The notes under the pieces are model-generated. The model saw nothing but the letters and a program-made list of their open reading frames with translations, searched no databases and was not told the origin of the DNA. From Hallerella sp964397425 (lineage in GTDB: Bacteria; Fibrobacterota; Fibrobacteria; Fibrobacterales; Fibrobacteraceae), in contig CAYNID010000004.1 in assembly GCA_964397425.1 (NCBI GenBank), positions 124,001-188,000 of the forward strand: DNA of 64,000 bases, in the 5' to 3' direction. The position numbers and the translations under genes are program-made. This document shows, one piece after another, positions 27,201 to 33,757 of the stretch; positions within the stretch are counted from its first letter, which is position 1, and each line of letters opens with the position of its first letter.

Positions 27201-29080
27201 ATTTCGCTTAAACTGAGCTTCGTCTGATTCAGCAACAAGAAGTGTTTATCCAAATCATTTTCATTAAAAAGAACATAACATTCCGCCTGCAAGTTCTGAT
27301 CTCGCCCTGCGCGACCAGCTTCTTGAACGTAGTTCTCGAGAGAATCTGAAATTTCAAAATGTACAACAAGCTGCACATCGGACTTGTCAACGCCCATGCC
27401 GAATGCAGACGTGGCGACCATAATCTGAACTCGACCGTTAATGAACGCTTCTTGGTTTTCCACCTTTTCCCGACTTTCCATTTTTCCATTAAAAGGCAAG
27501 GCTGCAAATCCATCTTGGCACAGTTTTTCCGCCAGTTCTCCAGTTTTCTTGGTCCTAGAAACATAGACGATGGTGGGACAGTTTTTCGCTTCTATCAAAG
27601 ATCGCAACGTTTTGTACTTTTGGCCTTCATCTTCTTGATAAATCACATGATAGGTTAGATTTGAGCGAGTGGCCTTTGTTGCAAAAATTTTCAATTCAAG
27701 GCCAAGTTTCTTTTTGAAATAATCGCAAATGTCCTGTACCACCTTTTGTTTTGCGGTTGCCGTAAAACAAGAAACGGGAATTTTCCTTAAACTGGACTTT
27801 TGTTCCTGAAGCTTTTTGATGAAATCCCCGATATAGAGATAGTCCACGCGAAAATCATGGCCCCAACTTGAAAAACAATGAGCTTCATCAATTACGAACC
27901 GCGAAACTTGCCTTGAAAGTAAAAGTTTTTCGATCGTGCGGGAACGCAGAGATTCCGGAGAAATATACAGTATAGACGCCAAGCCGGATTCAACACGCTT
28001 TATCGACTCCGCCCGTTCAATTGGATCCAGCAATCCATTAATGGTTACAGCATCGGCAATGCCCCTGGAATTCAAATTGTCAACCTGGTCTTTCATCAAC
28101 GATTGCAATGGTGAAATAACAACAGTCAAGCCTTTGTAATTTTCGCCAGCCATCAAAGCTGGCAACTGGAACGTAATCGATTTTCCACCACCAGTCGGGA
28201 AAATCGCCAACAAGGATTCATTGTTGACCGCAGCAGATGCCGCTTGCTCCTGCAACGGTTCTCCCTCGTAAGTTCTAAAATGGTCGTATCCAAAAAAATC
28301 CTTCAGCTTCTTACGGACATTCAATTTACCATGACAATACGGACACGTGGACTTATGGCATGGATTATTTCGCAATAAAAAAAGGATGTTTTCCGTATAA
28401 GGATAGTTTCGCAAAACCCAAGCGGGCGTTATAGAACGTTTGTCTTGCAAATTGATGACCGACAACGCGTAAGCCAATTCGATCGGATGCTCCGCGGCAA
28501 ACGATTCTAGGGAAGCTTTTTCACAAATCAAGCCGGCGAATCGCTTTTGAACCTGCGCTACCGTATTTTTTATGAGGGATCTTGCCGAAAAAAGATTATT
28601 CAAGAAGCCTTTGCTTTCTTCTTTTATTCCAACGAATTCAAAAAAATCCTTAAATTCCCTGGAGCCTTTCAAAAGACCGAAATAAATATTTTTCAGCTCT
28701 CCATCCAAAGAATTAAACGCATTCACTTCGTCATGAAACAAATCCCTGGACTTTTCCGCATCCAGCAAAGGATTATTCAAAGCGTCACTGAGAATTTTTT
28801 CATCTTTCAGCAATTTGTGACTGGGCCGCATGGGAAACATCAACGGCGAAAGGTAAAGAGTGTCAACAACCTTCTTTTTATCCAAATTCAAATGCTTGAG
28901 ATATTGAAGATCGTGATTCAAGATATTATGACCACCAATGTATTCCGCATCCTTTACGAAATCAAGGAAATCCCCTTGACTGGGCGTGTGAATTGTTCGG
29001 TCAAACGAATCGACGGCGCCGAGATCGGAAACTTTGCCGCTGGCTGTGGAAACTTCGATATCTAAAAAAACAATGTTCAC
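24236..29080 (-). CDS. Exonuclease-RecQ-UvrD fusion helicase
   Basis: This about 1614-residue protein joins three machines. Residues 1-110 are a DEDD exonuclease (IVFLDIEV, GGHNILNHDLQYL). About 290-640 is a RecQ helicase with FPTGGGKS and FVIDEAHCFSSWGHDFR, preceded by a CHKSTCPYCHG zinc-type knuckle. About 1070-1600 is a UvrD/Rep helicase with AAGPGSGKTRVLV, VLVIDEAQDMDE and LYVGFTRAKKQLYVF. It could unwind and degrade DNA forks or invading DNA; a defence role is inference. The start is uncertain: a TTG at 29242 would include the terminator at 29201-29225, so I use the GTG at 29080 just before the conserved first strand. Composition is AT-richer than the flanks in places. Confidence 0.85.
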   Translation of the reverse strand: MNIVFLDIEVSTASGKVSDLGAVDSFDRTIHTPSQGDFLDFVKDAEYIGGHNILNHDLQYLKHLNLDKKKVVDTLYLSPLMFPMRPSHKLLKDEKILSDALNNPLLDAEKSRDLFHDEVNAFNSLDGELKNIYFGLLKGSREFKDFFEFVGIKEESKGFLNNLFSARSLIKNTVAQVQKRFAGLICEKASLESFAAEHPIELAYALSVINLQDKRSITPAWVLRNYPYTENILFLLRNNPCHKSTCPYCHGKLNVRKKLKDFFGYDHFRTYEGEPLQEQAASAAVNNESLLAIFPTGGGKSITFQLPALMAGENYKGLTVVISPLQSLMKDQVDNLNSRGIADAVTINGLLDPIERAESIKRVESGLASILYISPESLRSRTIEKLLLSRQVSRFVIDEAHCFSSWGHDFRVDYLYIGDFIKKLQEQKSSLRKIPVSCFTATAKQKVVQDICDYFKKKLGLELKIFATKATRSNLTYHVIYQEDEGQKYKTLRSLIEAKNCPTIVYVSRTKKTGELAEKLCQDGFAALPFNGKMESREKVENQEAFINGRVQIMVATSAFGMGVDKSDVQLVVHFEISDSLENYVQEAGRAGRDQNLQAECYVLFNENDLDKHFLLLNQTKLSLSEIQQVWKAIKSLTKNRTVLKRSPLEIAREAGFDDSNGDVETRVKTAVLALEDAGYIERKQNCPRVYATGILVSNMDEARRKIAASNLFDEKQKENAVRIISLLISQRSVFKAKEDEAESRIDYIADILGLECSVVQETVQLLRAENILADSKDLTAYIRKGDGENKSKQVVKRFELLERFIISKLQTGKTIFNLKELNEEADSKGIKKANVKDIKTILFFWMIHGLIEKNYCSDTNTKIELKVSLENLEEDFNHRIQFAYFVVERLYQENASAEANSHEEALIQFSEKELLMAYENQISLFSNAPANYKDLEKTLLYLSKINALRLEDGFLVLYNAIEIHRIEKSNLIKYKVDDYEQLNNFYQMKMQQIHIVGEYANMMVRDSKQAQTFVKDYFSLDYKMFLNKYFKGNRRDEINHNITPEKYHRIIGSLSERQRQIVEDKNCQYILVAAGPGSGKTRVLVHKLASLMLLEDVKHEQLLMLTFSRSAAIDFKEKLHQLIGNAASFLTAKTFHSYAFDLLGTMGNLERVKSAVEMAVAKIKNGEIEHSKITKKVLVIDEAQDMDEHQFALVQALIEENEDMRVIAVGDDDQNIFEGLHQKDGSTSVDLNRFMELYKAKKYELVENYRSIKKVVDFCNAFVQDIPNRLKVNPSRAVSDGEGAVRVRKFDCPNMEYPIVEHIKKHPPRGTVCVLTQTNDDALKMMALLNHEKVKAKLIQDGDRFSLYDLVEFRSLMKWLSSNDNPIIGPKEWNVTVEKLKQNYQTSSLLPICLKALEVYQKYSERLYRNDLKLFLMESQISDFECGEKNEVVVSTIHKAKGREFDRVYMMIKDQRASSEQGRRVLYVGFTRAKKQLYVFHCCPFLDKYAPVIVEKTECSEPTEIICQFGHSDMWLDYSYGETTDEGKSLKKRIFKLRSGDVLKYSRGGLFDSSGSKNPVAVLSKKAKAKISHLKDLGYFVKSVRIRYVIAWSNKEREDLCPVILPEMELEKR

Positions 29081-29200
29081 GATATTAAAATAATTCTTTT
29101 CTATAAAAGTATTTGGTTTTTCGTCTTTAAACGGTAACGTACATTTTCTTTCGCAAATTTCATCAAGCCCCCCCCGCAGGAATTTTCCTTTAAAATTAAA

Positions 29201-29236
29201 AACGGGAAACGCTGATTTTCCCGTTCTCGTTTTTTT
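29201..29236. terminator. Terminator downstream of the Ser-rich lipoprotein gene
   Basis: AACGGGAAA (29201-29209) pairs with TTTCCCGTT (29217-29225). T-rich tracts lie on both sides, TTTTTTT on the right of the plus strand and TTTTTAATTTT on the minus strand. It follows the lipoprotein stop at 29258 and argues that the helicase starts further downstream. Confidence 0.7.
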
Positions 29237-29257
29237 GACCAATCAAAATTTTTCAGA

Positions 29258-30346
29258 TTAATCGATGTCGAACATTTTCGAAGGTAGGGCGCTGCGCTTT
29301 TTTATGCTCGTGACGGCAATTTCATAAGTTGTGTGAAGCGAATCCGATTTGAGATAATCTCTGTAAGAATCGTCTCTTAAGTATTGGGAACGTTCTATCA
29401 AAACTGAACTGACTGCACCCGGAAAATCTGCGGATTCATCGTAGTATCCATAGGTATAAATGGTGGACGTGTCCCCGACAACTTGGGAAACCTTTACGAT
29501 GCGCTCTTCGCAAGAGGAATAGTAAAGAGTGGGGTTTGCAGCGTCGATGGGAGATAATTTCCATAGTTTCCCATCAAATTCGGCTTGAGTGTTGTAATCA
29601 GCAGCCATTCCAATTTGACGGTTGAAATCCGTCAAATCGTACTCCGCATCGGAGCTGGGGTACCGTTTTCCGGTTTTTAAGTCGGTGACGCTTATCCGTC
29701 CGTCATTTCGAACCGTTTTTACCTTGACACCTCCAAAGGCGCTCGTGTTGGATGTAAGTACCGATTTTGTCGGCCCGGCGGTGATAACGGAAACCGAGAA
29801 ATTTATATCGATGATTGAAGCGGAGTAAGCTCGCGTATTATAGTTCTTTTCAATGGTGTCTGGAAGGGCGGCCTTCTTTTGATTTTCAAAAACGGTGTTT
29901 ACATCCACATCGCCGGGTTCCGTTGAACAAGCTTTTATTGAGACGAATGGCGATGATGAAATCGGGATGGCACTGGACGAACTCGTTTCCGTCGAAGAGG
30001 AAGATTTTGCGGAGCTACCGCTTAGCTCTTCGCTGGAAGATGAATCCATCGGCGAACTGGACTCGTCCTTCTCGCTGCTGGATGTCCCCAGAGTTGTAGA
30101 ACTTGAACTCCCCGAATTGGAAGAATTCGAAGATTCGTTTGCAGAACAGCTTGATTCGGCTTCACTGTCAGACGACCACTTTTCATCGGATGACGACGAA
30201 ACCGATGGTCCTTCCTGTTCTTCAGCACTGCTTGAAAAGCTTGTTTCTTCCGGTCCGTTGGTGGATGCGGCATTGTCGCAACCCGAAAATGCAATCAGCG
30301 CAATTGTGACCGCACTAGTAGAAATGAATTTGTAAAAACGTTTCAT
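29258..30346 (-). CDS. Lipoprotein with Ser-rich linker
   Basis: The 362-residue product has a lipoprotein signal with lipobox FSGC (Cys at residue 22), then a low-complexity Ser/Glu/Asn-rich linker (about 30-130), and a beta-rich C-terminal domain (about 135-362) of unknown family. Such linkers are typical of surface lipoproteins in Fibrobacter. The ATG at 30346 starts the signal peptide; the longer start at 30370 adds MCFFIILC and lacks a ribosome site. It is in the segment bracketed by the ahcY copies. Confidence 0.75.
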   Translation of the reverse strand: MKRFYKFISTSAVTIALIAFSGCDNAASTNGPEETSFSSSAEEQEGPSVSSSSDEKWSSDSEAESSCSANESSNSSNSGSSSSTTLGTSSSEKDESSSPMDSSSSEELSGSSAKSSSSTETSSSSAIPISSSPFVSIKACSTEPGDVDVNTVFENQKKAALPDTIEKNYNTRAYSASIIDINFSVSVITAGPTKSVLTSNTSAFGGVKVKTVRNDGRISVTDLKTGKRYPSSDAEYDLTDFNRQIGMAADYNTQAEFDGKLWKLSPIDAANPTLYYSSCEERIVKVSQVVGDTSTIYTYGYYDESADFPGAVSSVLIERSQYLRDDSYRDYLKSDSLHTTYEIAVTSIKKRSALPSKMFDID

Positions 30347-30479
30347 ACACAAAATAATAAAAAAACACAAGAGTTCATTCCCCTCGAAGGGCCGCGAATA
30401 GCAAGCGCTGTTCCACCATTTTCGCCTTACACCCGCAAATCGGTTCCAACGGACGAACGGTCAACTCACCACGAAACGG

Positions 30480-31250
30480 CTATTTTCTTTTTTTCAGGTA
30501 AATATACGTCACATCGGAATTGACCTGTTTGCGTTCTTGGATTTCAAAGATATCATCGCGGGCTTTCACAAGTTCGCTAAGTTTTTTAAATCCGTATTGG
30601 CGGGAATCAAAGTCGGATTTCAATTTCAACAGGATACTTCCAAATGTGGCGATGTTCGACCAACCGGAATCATCACTGGACTGTTCAAGGGCATTTTCAA
30701 TCGTTTTCAAGGGGAGTTTTGCACGTTCTTTGGATTTCGCCTTTTCAACCGTTTTTGAATCGGAGAGAGCCTCCGCAGACCGGGGAGTCAAAATTTCAAT
30801 ATCAACAAATTTATGACACGCATTTTTAAATGCTTCTGGAGTTTTCTTTTTGCCGAACCCATAAACGGCAAGCCCTTCTTCGCGGATGCGGGTTGCAATA
30901 CTGGTGAAATCACTGTCGCTCGAAATAATGCAAAATCCGTCAAAGCGGCGGGTATACATTAAATCCATCGCATCGATAATCATCGTACTATCGGTCGCGT
31001 TTTTTCCTGTCGTATAAGCGAATTGCTGAACCGGTTTGATGGCGAACTTGTTCAAAATCGAACGCCATTGGCGACTCTGAGGCGAAGTGAAATCCCCATA
31101 GATCCGTTTTACAGTAGCTTCACCATATTTTGCAATTTCCGGAAGAAGATACTCGAAAGAAGAAGGTTGAGCGTTATCGGCATCGATGAGAACAGCCAAC
31201 TTCGCAGAGGCTTCATCTGTTTCAATTTTTGATGTTGATTTCGTTTTCAT
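30480..31250 (-). CDS. NYN-domain RNase with LOTUS/OST-HTH domain
   Basis: The 256-residue protein has an N-terminal NYN (PIN-like) nuclease domain. The metal-binding acidic residues are in LAVLIDADNAQ, DSTMIIDAMDLM and ISSDSDFTSIATRIREEG. The C-terminal 75 residues (SGWSNIATFGSILLKLKSDF... KKLSELVKARDDIFEI) form a LOTUS/OST-HTH RNA-binding domain. Bacterial NYN-LOTUS proteins are thought to act on RNA, but their substrates are mostly unknown. An upstream ATG at 31292 would reach into the ahcY terminator, so I use 31250. No clear ribosome site is present. Confidence 0.85.
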   Translation of the reverse strand: MKTKSTSKIETDEASAKLAVLIDADNAQPSSFEYLLPEIAKYGEATVKRIYGDFTSPQSRQWRSILNKFAIKPVQQFAYTTGKNATDSTMIIDAMDLMYTRRFDGFCIISSDSDFTSIATRIREEGLAVYGFGKKKTPEAFKNACHKFVDIEILTPRSAEALSDSKTVEKAKSKERAKLPLKTIENALEQSSDDSGWSNIATFGSILLKLKSDFDSRQYGFKKLSELVKARDDIFEIQERKQVNSDVTYIYLKKRK

Positions 31251-31263
31251 AAGGTAAAAAGTA

Positions 31264-31286
31264 AACCACCAGCCGGGCTGGTGGTT
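31264..31286. terminator. Terminator of ahcY
   Basis: AACCACCAGCC (31264-31274) pairs with GGCTGGTGGTT (31276-31286). On the minus strand the stem is followed by TTTACTTTTT. It separates ahcY from the NYN gene. Confidence 0.8.
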
Positions 31287-31311
31287 CTTCATTTATTGCT
31301 TTCAAGCGTTA

Positions 31312-32772
31312 TCAGTAACGGTAGAATTCCGGTTTATACGGGCCTTCCACCTTCACGCCAATGTAATCAGCCTGTTCTTGCCGCAGCGTGGAAAGATGCA
31401 CGCCCAATTTTTCCAAATGGAGGCGCGCCACTTTTTCATCGAGAATCATCGGCAAACGGTAAACTTTTCCCGCTTCGTAACGGTAACCGCTTTCCGTTTG
31501 TTTCCCGGTCGCAGACAGCCACAAATCCACTTGAGCAATCGTCTGATTGGTGAAGCTCGCGCTCATGACAAAGCTCGGATGTCCCGTCGCGCATCCCAAA
31601 TTCAACAGACGACCTTCCGCCAAAACGAGAATGCTGTGTCCATCGGGGAAAATCCATTCATCGTATTGCGGCTTGATATTGTTTTTGCGGATACCCGGCA
31701 CTTTGGCAAGACCGGCCATGTCGATTTCATTGTCGAAATGCCCAATGTTCCCCACGATTGCGCGGTTTTTCATTTTCGCCATTTGCGCCGCAGAAATAAT
31801 TCCGACGTTTCCCGTCGTCGTCACAAAGATATCGGCAAACGAAACAACTTCGTCAAGAGTCTTGACTTCATAGCCTTCCATGGCAGCCTGCAATGCGCAA
31901 ATCGGATCGATTTCCGTGACAATGACCCGGGCGCCCTGTCCGCGGAGAGACTGCGCGCATCCCTTGCCCACATCGCCGTAACCGCACACGACTGCGACTT
32001 TTCCAGCCATCATCACATCCGTCGCCCGATTCAGTCCGTCAATCAGAGAATGGCGGCAACCGTAAAGATTGTCAAACTTGGATTTTGTGACAGAATCATT
32101 CACATTGATTGCAGCAAACGGCAAACGGCCATCACGCGCCATTTCGTACAAGCGATGCACACCTGTTGTCGTCTCTTCAGAAACGCCCTTGACTTTTTGA
32201 CGGAGTTTGGAAAAACGCTTCGGATCCTTGGCGATTTCAGCCCTGACAACGTCGAGGAACGCGCCCCATTCTTCGGAATCCTTCTCCGGGTTGAATTCGG
32301 GAACCTTTCCGGCGTCTTCGAACTCCGCGCCACGGACAATCATCATCGTCGCATCGCCGCCATCATCGACAATCAAATCCGGGCCTTCACCATCTTCCCA
32401 AATCAAAGCGCGCGCCGTATTTTCCCAATATTCTTTGAGAGTTTCACCTTTCCACGCGAAAACCGGAGTGCCTTGCGGATTTTCGACAGTTCCCTTTTTG
32501 CCGACAACAATCGCCGCGGCGGCATTATCCTGCGTGCTGAAAATATTGCAGCTCACCCAACGCACGTCTGCGCCCAATTCCGTCAACGTTTCAATGAGAA
32601 TCGCCGTTTGCACGGTCATGTGGAGGCTTCCCATGATTCTTGCGCCGGCCAGCGGCTTTTTGCCCGCGTATTCTTTGCGGAGCGCCATCAGACCCGGCAT
32701 TTCCGTTTCCGCCAAATCCAGTTCCTTGCGGCCTTCAACGGCCAAATTCAAATCCTTTACTTTGTATTCCAT
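31312..32772 (-). CDS. ahcY: Adenosylhomocysteinase
   Basis: The 486-residue NAD-dependent enzyme splits S-adenosylhomocysteine into adenosine and homocysteine, removing the inhibitor made by the many methyltransferases and feeding MetH. Visible signatures are GSLHMTVQTAILIETL, SCNIFSTQDNAAAAI, the NAD-binding VVCGYGDVGKGCAQSL and the closing KPEFYRY. AAAAGGAA precedes the ATG. Its 3' end is duplicated, in decayed form, at 24083-24172. No SAH riboswitch is seen in the 5' region. Confidence 0.97.
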   Translation of the reverse strand: MEYKVKDLNLAVEGRKELDLAETEMPGLMALRKEYAGKKPLAGARIMGSLHMTVQTAILIETLTELGADVRWVSCNIFSTQDNAAAAIVVGKKGTVENPQGTPVFAWKGETLKEYWENTARALIWEDGEGPDLIVDDGGDATMMIVRGAEFEDAGKVPEFNPEKDSEEWGAFLDVVRAEIAKDPKRFSKLRQKVKGVSEETTTGVHRLYEMARDGRLPFAAINVNDSVTKSKFDNLYGCRHSLIDGLNRATDVMMAGKVAVVCGYGDVGKGCAQSLRGQGARVIVTEIDPICALQAAMEGYEVKTLDEVVSFADIFVTTTGNVGIISAAQMAKMKNRAIVGNIGHFDNEIDMAGLAKVPGIRKNNIKPQYDEWIFPDGHSILVLAEGRLLNLGCATGHPSFVMSASFTNQTIAQVDLWLSATGKQTESGYRYEAGKVYRLPMILDEKVARLHLEKLGVHLSTLRQEQADYIGVKVEGPYKPEFYRY

Positions 32773-32877
32773 AGGGATTCCTTTTCGTAAAAAGTTTTAT
32801 GCGTAAATATAAAAAGACGCATAAGCATTTTCAACCCGCACGACCGCCTCCCGCGCAGCCTTCAAACTTTTCAACAT

Positions 32878-32886
32878 TTATCCACA
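32878..32886 (+). other. Single consensus DnaA box
   Basis: TTATCCACA matches the DnaA box exactly and lies between ahcY and rpmH, a region often near the origin in bacteria. I find no second perfect box here and no AT-rich unwinding element, so this is not called an origin. Confidence 0.35.
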
Positions 32887-33008
32887 TTTCATTCCCCGTC
32901 GTAGATTCCGTTTTTCCGGCCCACCCTTGAGAATTTTCGAACTTTTACTATTTTTGGGGGCAAAAAGTTTTTAAAACGGCAACATTTCGTTGCCTAAAGG
33001 TCAGAACT

Positions 33009-33164
33009 ATGAAAAGAACATTCCAGCCGCACAACCGCAAGCGTCACAACACCCACGGATTCCGCGCCCGCATGGAAGATCGTTGGGGCCGCGCAGTCCT
33101 CAGCCGTCGCCGCGCCAAGGGCCGCAAACGTCTTACGGTCAGCGATACGATTTATAAGAAGTAA
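33009..33164 (+). CDS. rpmH: 50S ribosomal protein L34
   Basis: The 51-residue protein begins MKRTFQPHNRKRHNTHGFRA and ends in RRRAKGRKRLTVSD, the L34 pattern, with a short extra tail TIYKK. AAAGG precedes the ATG. Its TAA stop is in the same frame as the rnpA coding region that follows, with no standard start codon in between. Confidence 0.97.
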   Translation: MKRTFQPHNRKRHNTHGFRARMEDRWGRAVLSRRRAKGRKRLTVSDTIYKK

Positions 33165-33173
33165 GGCCGGGTT

Positions 33174-33512
33174 ATTCCAAGCCTACGTTCTTTCAGGCTC
33201 GAATCCGAGTCCGATTACCGACAAATCGCTCATCACGGAAAACGCGTCCACGCATCGTCTTTGACCTTGCAATGGATCGAAAGCCCGGATGGCGTTTGTC
33301 GGTTTTGCTTTTTGGCGAGAAAAAAGAACGGTAACGCTGTTTACCGGAACCGTTGTCGGCGCATTTTGCGTCCTGTTTTTTTTGAAAAAGCACCGAATAT
33401 CAAAAATCCCGTATGGGCAATGATATTTGTCAACGACAAAGAAGACACGATGACTTCGGAGCGTTTGCGCAAATCCGCTCAAAAAATTTTTGAAAAGATG
33501 GGTTGGGTATGA
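33174..33512 (+). CDS. rnpA: Ribonuclease P protein component with apparent ATT start
   Basis: The 112-residue product assists the RNase P RNA in 5' tRNA maturation. Family marks are the N-terminal LRSFRLESESDYRQIAHHG, the KKNGNAVYRNR signature and the following RRILRPVFFE. The N-terminal similarity begins right after the rpmH stop (33162-33164) in the same frame, but no ATG, GTG or TTG exists between them. The best-placed codon is ATT at 33174, giving a start like (M)PSLRS and having AAGG at the correct distance. A TTG at 33261 would remove a third of the protein. The stop overlaps the yidD start in ATGA. Confidence 0.88.
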   Translation: MPSLRSFRLESESDYRQIAHHGKRVHASSLTLQWIESPDGVCRFCFLARKKNGNAVYRNRCRRILRPVFFEKAPNIKNPVWAMIFVNDKEDTMTSERLRKSAQKIFEKMGWV

Positions 33513-33757
33513 AAATCAGCAGAGTCATGGAAAACTTGCTCATCTTTCCCATTCGGATTTACCAAAAAATCCACCCCTATTTTTTTCACGGCGTTTGCCG
33601 TTTCTCGCCCACTTGTTCCCAATATGCCATTGAAGCCATCCGGGTTCACGGAGCCTTCAAAGGTTTCTATCTTGCCGTTTTTCGAATCCTCCGTTGCAAT
33701 CCTTTTTGCCGTGGAGGCCTTGATCCGGTTCCGCCCAAGAAAGAGAAGGAAAAATGA
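33509..33757 (+). CDS. yidD: Membrane protein insertion efficiency factor YidD
   Basis: The 82-residue peripheral membrane protein has the family core IRIYQKIHPYFFHGVCRFSPTCSQYAIEAI and RCNPFCRGGLDPVP, broken here into short signatures. It helps YidC insert membrane proteins. Start and stop both overlap neighbours in ATGA, so rnpA-yidD-yidC is tightly coupled. I use ATG 33509 and not the TTG at 33503. Confidence 0.93.
   Translation: MKISRVMENLLIFPIRIYQKIHPYFFHGVCRFSPTCSQYAIEAIRVHGAFKGFYLAVFRILRCNPFCRGGLDPVPPKKEKEK

Noticed and set aside
31378..32790. A 470-codon plus-strand frame opposite ahcY
   Set aside because: It is a mirror frame of the well-conserved ahcY gene; its translation has no similarity and its residue make-up is that of antisense reading.
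32773..32830. SAH riboswitch in front of ahcY
   Set aside because: I could not find the conserved core or the expected stems.
32773..33008. Possible replication origin between ahcY and rpmH
   Set aside because: Only one perfect DnaA box is present; no cluster and no AT-rich unwinding element.
33195..33215. TCGAATCC sequence resembling a tRNA T-loop
   Set aside because: It lies in the rnpA coding region and has no acceptor or anticodon stems around it.
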